This document shows, one piece after another, positions 62,024-64,000 of a DNA stretch of 64,000 bases. Both the position numbers and the translations under genes were made by a program. Source of the stretch: Alkalihalobacillus bogoriensis ATCC BAA-922. GTDB lineage: Bacteria; Bacillota; Bacilli; Bacillales; Bacillaceae_F. A model generated the notes under the pieces. That model did not search any database. It saw only the letters and a program-made list of their open reading frames with translations, and was not told the origin of the DNA. Positions within the stretch are counted from its first letter, which is position 1, and each line of letters begins with the position of its first letter. Location of the stretch: positions 1-64,000 of the forward strand of contig NZ_JHYI01000023.1 in assembly GCF_000621445.1 (NCBI RefSeq), read 5' to 3'.

Positions 62024-62144
62024 AAGCCATCACATGTTTCTTTTCAAGGAAGGTACAAAATTATCAGCTTTTCCTTAATGCCTCCTTAATTGTATAATAC
62101 CTATAATGAAAAATTTTCGGCTATGGAAAAACAGAAGGTGAGAA

Positions 62145-62837
62145 ATGAAAAAATGGGTATTTGTTATAATCTTGACTATCATTACAGGATGTGCAACATC
62201 AGAAACAATAGATGTTGGTGAATCTCCTAAACTGATACGAGAAATAGAAGAAGAAAGTTTAATCAAATGGGAATCAGAATTACCAATGATTATTGACAAT
62301 TATTTACCTGTGGAAAATTATGGTATTCGTACAGGGGCTGTTACACATATTGTCGTCCATTATATGAGTAATGTTTTTGATAAGCCGGAGTCGCCTTATG
62401 AAATAGAGGATATAAAAGAGCTTTTTACTAAGTATGGTGTATCCTCGCATTATATCATTGATCGTAATGGTGATGTGTTTCGTTTTGTCCCTGAAAAACG
62501 TGTCGCATTTCATGCTGGAGTGGGTACAGTGCTTGGCTTCCCACAGTATGAAAACAATTTAAATCAATTTTCTATTGGAATTGAATTACTGGCAATTGGA
62601 ACAAGGGAAGAAATGGTTTCTATTATTCCTGAAGAAGTGTACGATACTATTGACCACTCTCATATTGGCTATACACCTGCTCAGTATGAGTCTTTACAAT
62701 TGTTAATTGAAGATATTGTCACTCGACATCCAACCGTTCAAATGAACCGGACGCATATTATTGGTCATGATGAATATGCACCTGGAAGAAAAAATGATCC
62801 TGGTATATTATTTGACTGGAATCAATTAGGGTTTTAA
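62145..62837 (+). CDS. N-acetylmuramoyl-L-alanine amidase lipoprotein (Amidase_2)
   Basis: The 230-aa protein has a lipobox ITGC (Cys ~16), so it is tethered outside the cell. The amidase_2/PGRP fold is seen: THIVVHYMSN (zinc His), VSSHYIIDRNGDVFRFVPE, VAFHAGVGT, FSIGIELLAIG and HIIGHDEYAPGRKNDPG (second zinc His and Asp). It cleaves the amide between N-acetylmuramic acid and L-alanine in peptidoglycan. AGAAGGTGAG precedes ATG 62145. A VOC gene follows 29 bp later. Confidence 0.92.
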   Translation: MKKWVFVIILTIITGCATSETIDVGESPKLIREIEEESLIKWESELPMIIDNYLPVENYGIRTGAVTHIVVHYMSNVFDKPESPYEIEDIKELFTKYGVSSHYIIDRNGDVFRFVPEKRVAFHAGVGTVLGFPQYENNLNQFSIGIELLAIGTREEMVSIIPEEVYDTIDHSHIGYTPAQYESLQLLIEDIVTRHPTVQMNRTHIIGHDEYAPGRKNDPGILFDWNQLGF

Positions 62838-62866
62838 AAGAATAAAAAAAGGTAGGTAAGGTATAT

Positions 62867-63250
62867 ATGATTGAAATAAAAAGTTTGCATCATGTAAGCC
62901 TGGCAATAACAGATGTAGAACAATCAAAACAATTTTATAAAGACAAACTAGGATTTGTTGAAATCGAAAGACCACCTTTTGATTTTCCAGGTATTTGGTT
63001 TCAAATCGGTAACCAACAATTACATTTAATTCAATACGATTTAGCCAAAACATTACGTCATACGCAAAATATTGATTCTAAAGATGGGCATCTCGCCATC
63101 AGGGTGGCTAGTTATTCGGCAACGTTACAACATTTACAAGGCAATAACATTCCGGTTCTTGAAAAACCGAACAGTAAAAGTGGTTTCAAACAAATTTTTG
63201 TTACAGACCCTGACGGTAATGTTATTGAATTTAATGTCGAAATAAAATAA
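62867..63250 (+). CDS. VOC-family (glyoxalase-fold) protein
   Basis: The 127-aa protein has a full glyoxalase unit: LHHVSLAITDVEQSKQFYKD (metal His), FQIGNQQLHLIQYD (second ligand), GHLAIRV (third His) and FVTDPDGNVIEFNVEI with the Glu ligand. All metal positions are present, unlike the VOC protein at 53138. Substrate unknown. AGGTAAGG precedes ATG 62867; it may be cotranscribed with the amidase. Confidence 0.88.
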   Translation: MIEIKSLHHVSLAITDVEQSKQFYKDKLGFVEIERPPFDFPGIWFQIGNQQLHLIQYDLAKTLRHTQNIDSKDGHLAIRVASYSATLQHLQGNNIPVLEKPNSKSGFKQIFVTDPDGNVIEFNVEIK

Positions 63251-63297
63251 CGATAATTATATTATGTTAACAAATAATGACGTATTTTTATTTAGTC

Positions 63298-63332
63298 TAT
63301 ACAAGCTAATTGTGATAAAATTAGCTTGTATA
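63298..63332 (+). promoter_or_regulatory. Perfect 13-bp dyad upstream of the last gene
   Basis: TATACAAGCTAAT (63298-63310) and ATTAGCTTGTATA (63320-63332) are exact inverted repeats with 9 bp between, 29 bp ahead of the next start codon. There is no T tract, so an operator is likelier than a terminator. Confidence 0.68.
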
Positions 63333-63360
63333 AACTAATGATAAAGGCGGTTGTTGTAAT

Positions 63361-64000
63361 ATGAGTACACCGATATCAATTTTTATGATGGATGTATCGA
63401 ATTCAACGAGTAAATTTAATTGGAACGAAGTAACAAACTATTTGAACAACCTAGAAAAAGCAATAGCGGAGTGGACGAAAAACTGCCCCTTTTCGATTGT
63501 GAAGCATCGAAAAGGGGATGAAATCCTATTCATTGCAGAAGGTTACACAACAGCCTACATTATCGCTTATTATACGAGGTTGCTATGGGAATATCCAGAA
63601 CAACCTCCTTATTTCGGAATGACGTTTGGAGATGTTGAAGAAGACCCTCGTAAAATTGATATCGAAACATGGAATCATCCTCTATTTAAAAAAACAAGAA
63701 TGGCGTTAGAGACTGAAAAAAAGATAGGTCGACCTAAAGGGATAAGTATCCATCTTCATCCCAGTTTTTTTTCTTTGCCATTAGAAATTGAGAGTTTTGA
63801 ATCTACCTTAAATTTATTATTTGAGTTACAGTGTACATTAATAGAGGAACAAACACCTCCGCAACGAACTGTATGTTTTTTATATTCTTTATTTTTTGAG
63901 CAAAAGAAAATAGCGGACTTGCTACAAAAAACACCTGCTACGATTTCAAACCACTTCAAAAAAGGAAAAACAAAGCTTATTACTAAAACCTTTTCTCATA
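63361..64000 (+). CDS. Hypothetical protein with C-terminal HTH, 3' end beyond the window (possibly SatD-like)
   Basis: ATG 63361 follows AAAGGCGG and the frame stays open to the window end (213 codons). The N-terminus MSTPISIFMMDVSNSTSKF resembles the start of SatD-like or nucleotide-cyclase-like domains. The middle part PFSIVKHRKGDEILFIAEGY and YFGMTFGDVEEDP is alpha/beta. The C-terminal segment KKIADLLQKTPATISNHFKK is a clear helix-turn-helix. The dyad just upstream suggests that it is under a dedicated regulator. The SatD assignment is a guess from layout. Confidence 0.7.
   Translation, partial: MSTPISIFMMDVSNSTSKFNWNEVTNYLNNLEKAIAEWTKNCPFSIVKHRKGDEILFIAEGYTTAYIIAYYTRLLWEYPEQPPYFGMTFGDVEEDPRKIDIETWNHPLFKKTRMALETEKKIGRPKGISIHLHPSFFSLPLEIESFESTLNLLFELQCTLIEEQTPPQRTVCFLYSLFFEQKKIADLLQKTPATISNHFKKGKTKLITKTFSH

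Overview
The window looks like a chromosomal segment of a low-GC Gram-positive spore former of the family Bacillaceae. Evidence: strong AGGAGG-type ribosome binding sites, frequent TTG and GTG starts, a YeeI-type PmpR regulator, CotF-like, YitT, DUF421 and SpoIIM-like proteins, sporulation-kinase-like sensor kinases, and Zur boxes and a zinc-free S14 paralogue as in Bacillus. Secreted proteins and lipoproteins are very acidic, which would fit an alkaliphilic or halotolerant bacillus (inference). No tRNA, rRNA, CRISPR array or prophage was recognised. Layout. 1-335 is the right end of an IS1182-like element. 0.4-9.9 kb holds metabolic and transport genes (HAD phosphatase, SDR, an ArsR-type regulator with an MFS pump and a clear operator, GNAT, EamA, ilvE). 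10-15.2 kb holds a lipoprotein and a split tripartite tricarboxylate transporter: a TctA-TctB fusion and a TctC on the other strand. 15.4-26.3 kb holds an MFS pump, an MBL hydrolase, a MEDS histidine kinase, an ECF sigma/anti-sigma pair with a visible ECF-type promoter, a nitrilase-family enzyme, a GAF-PAS kinase broken by one TGA codon, and an M3-like peptidase. 26.3-34.2 kb holds a YitT protein and the MoxR/DUF58/DUF4129/DUF4350/SpoIIM/RDD membrane cluster. 34.4-40.4 kb holds an EmrB-type pump, small envelope proteins, an AlkC-type DNA repair gene joined to an Lrp regulator, and a divergent methionine gamma-lyase gene that carries an internal deletion. The most striking region is 41.2-50.4 kb. 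Two divergent transcription units share an intergenic region with three near-consensus Zur boxes. Leftward are the zinc-free ribosomal protein S14 and a COG0523 (CobW/ZagA-like) protein whose GTPase motifs are degenerate. Rightward is a seven-gene operon: an Opp/Nik/Cnt-type ABC importer (binding lipoprotein, two permeases, two ATPases), a MATE exporter and a two-nucleotide-site flavoprotein. Together they look like a zinc-starvation regulon for uptake, and perhaps export or processing, of a zinc-binding small molecule. The known opine-metallophore synthesis genes are absent from the window. 50.6-64 kb holds a secreted LVIVD-type beta-propeller, two VOC proteins, a CotF-like protein, DUF421, YeeI, a solitary MntA/ZnuA-like lipoprotein, a YtrA-type GntR/ABC operon with a 13-bp dyad operator, a lipoprotein amidase and a truncated gene that runs off the window. 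Overlaid on this are at least seven full copies and one partial copy of a 90-155 bp interspersed repeat (called R1 here), all in one orientation, and two copies of a ~200 bp long-hairpin repeat (R2), each lying between R1 copies.
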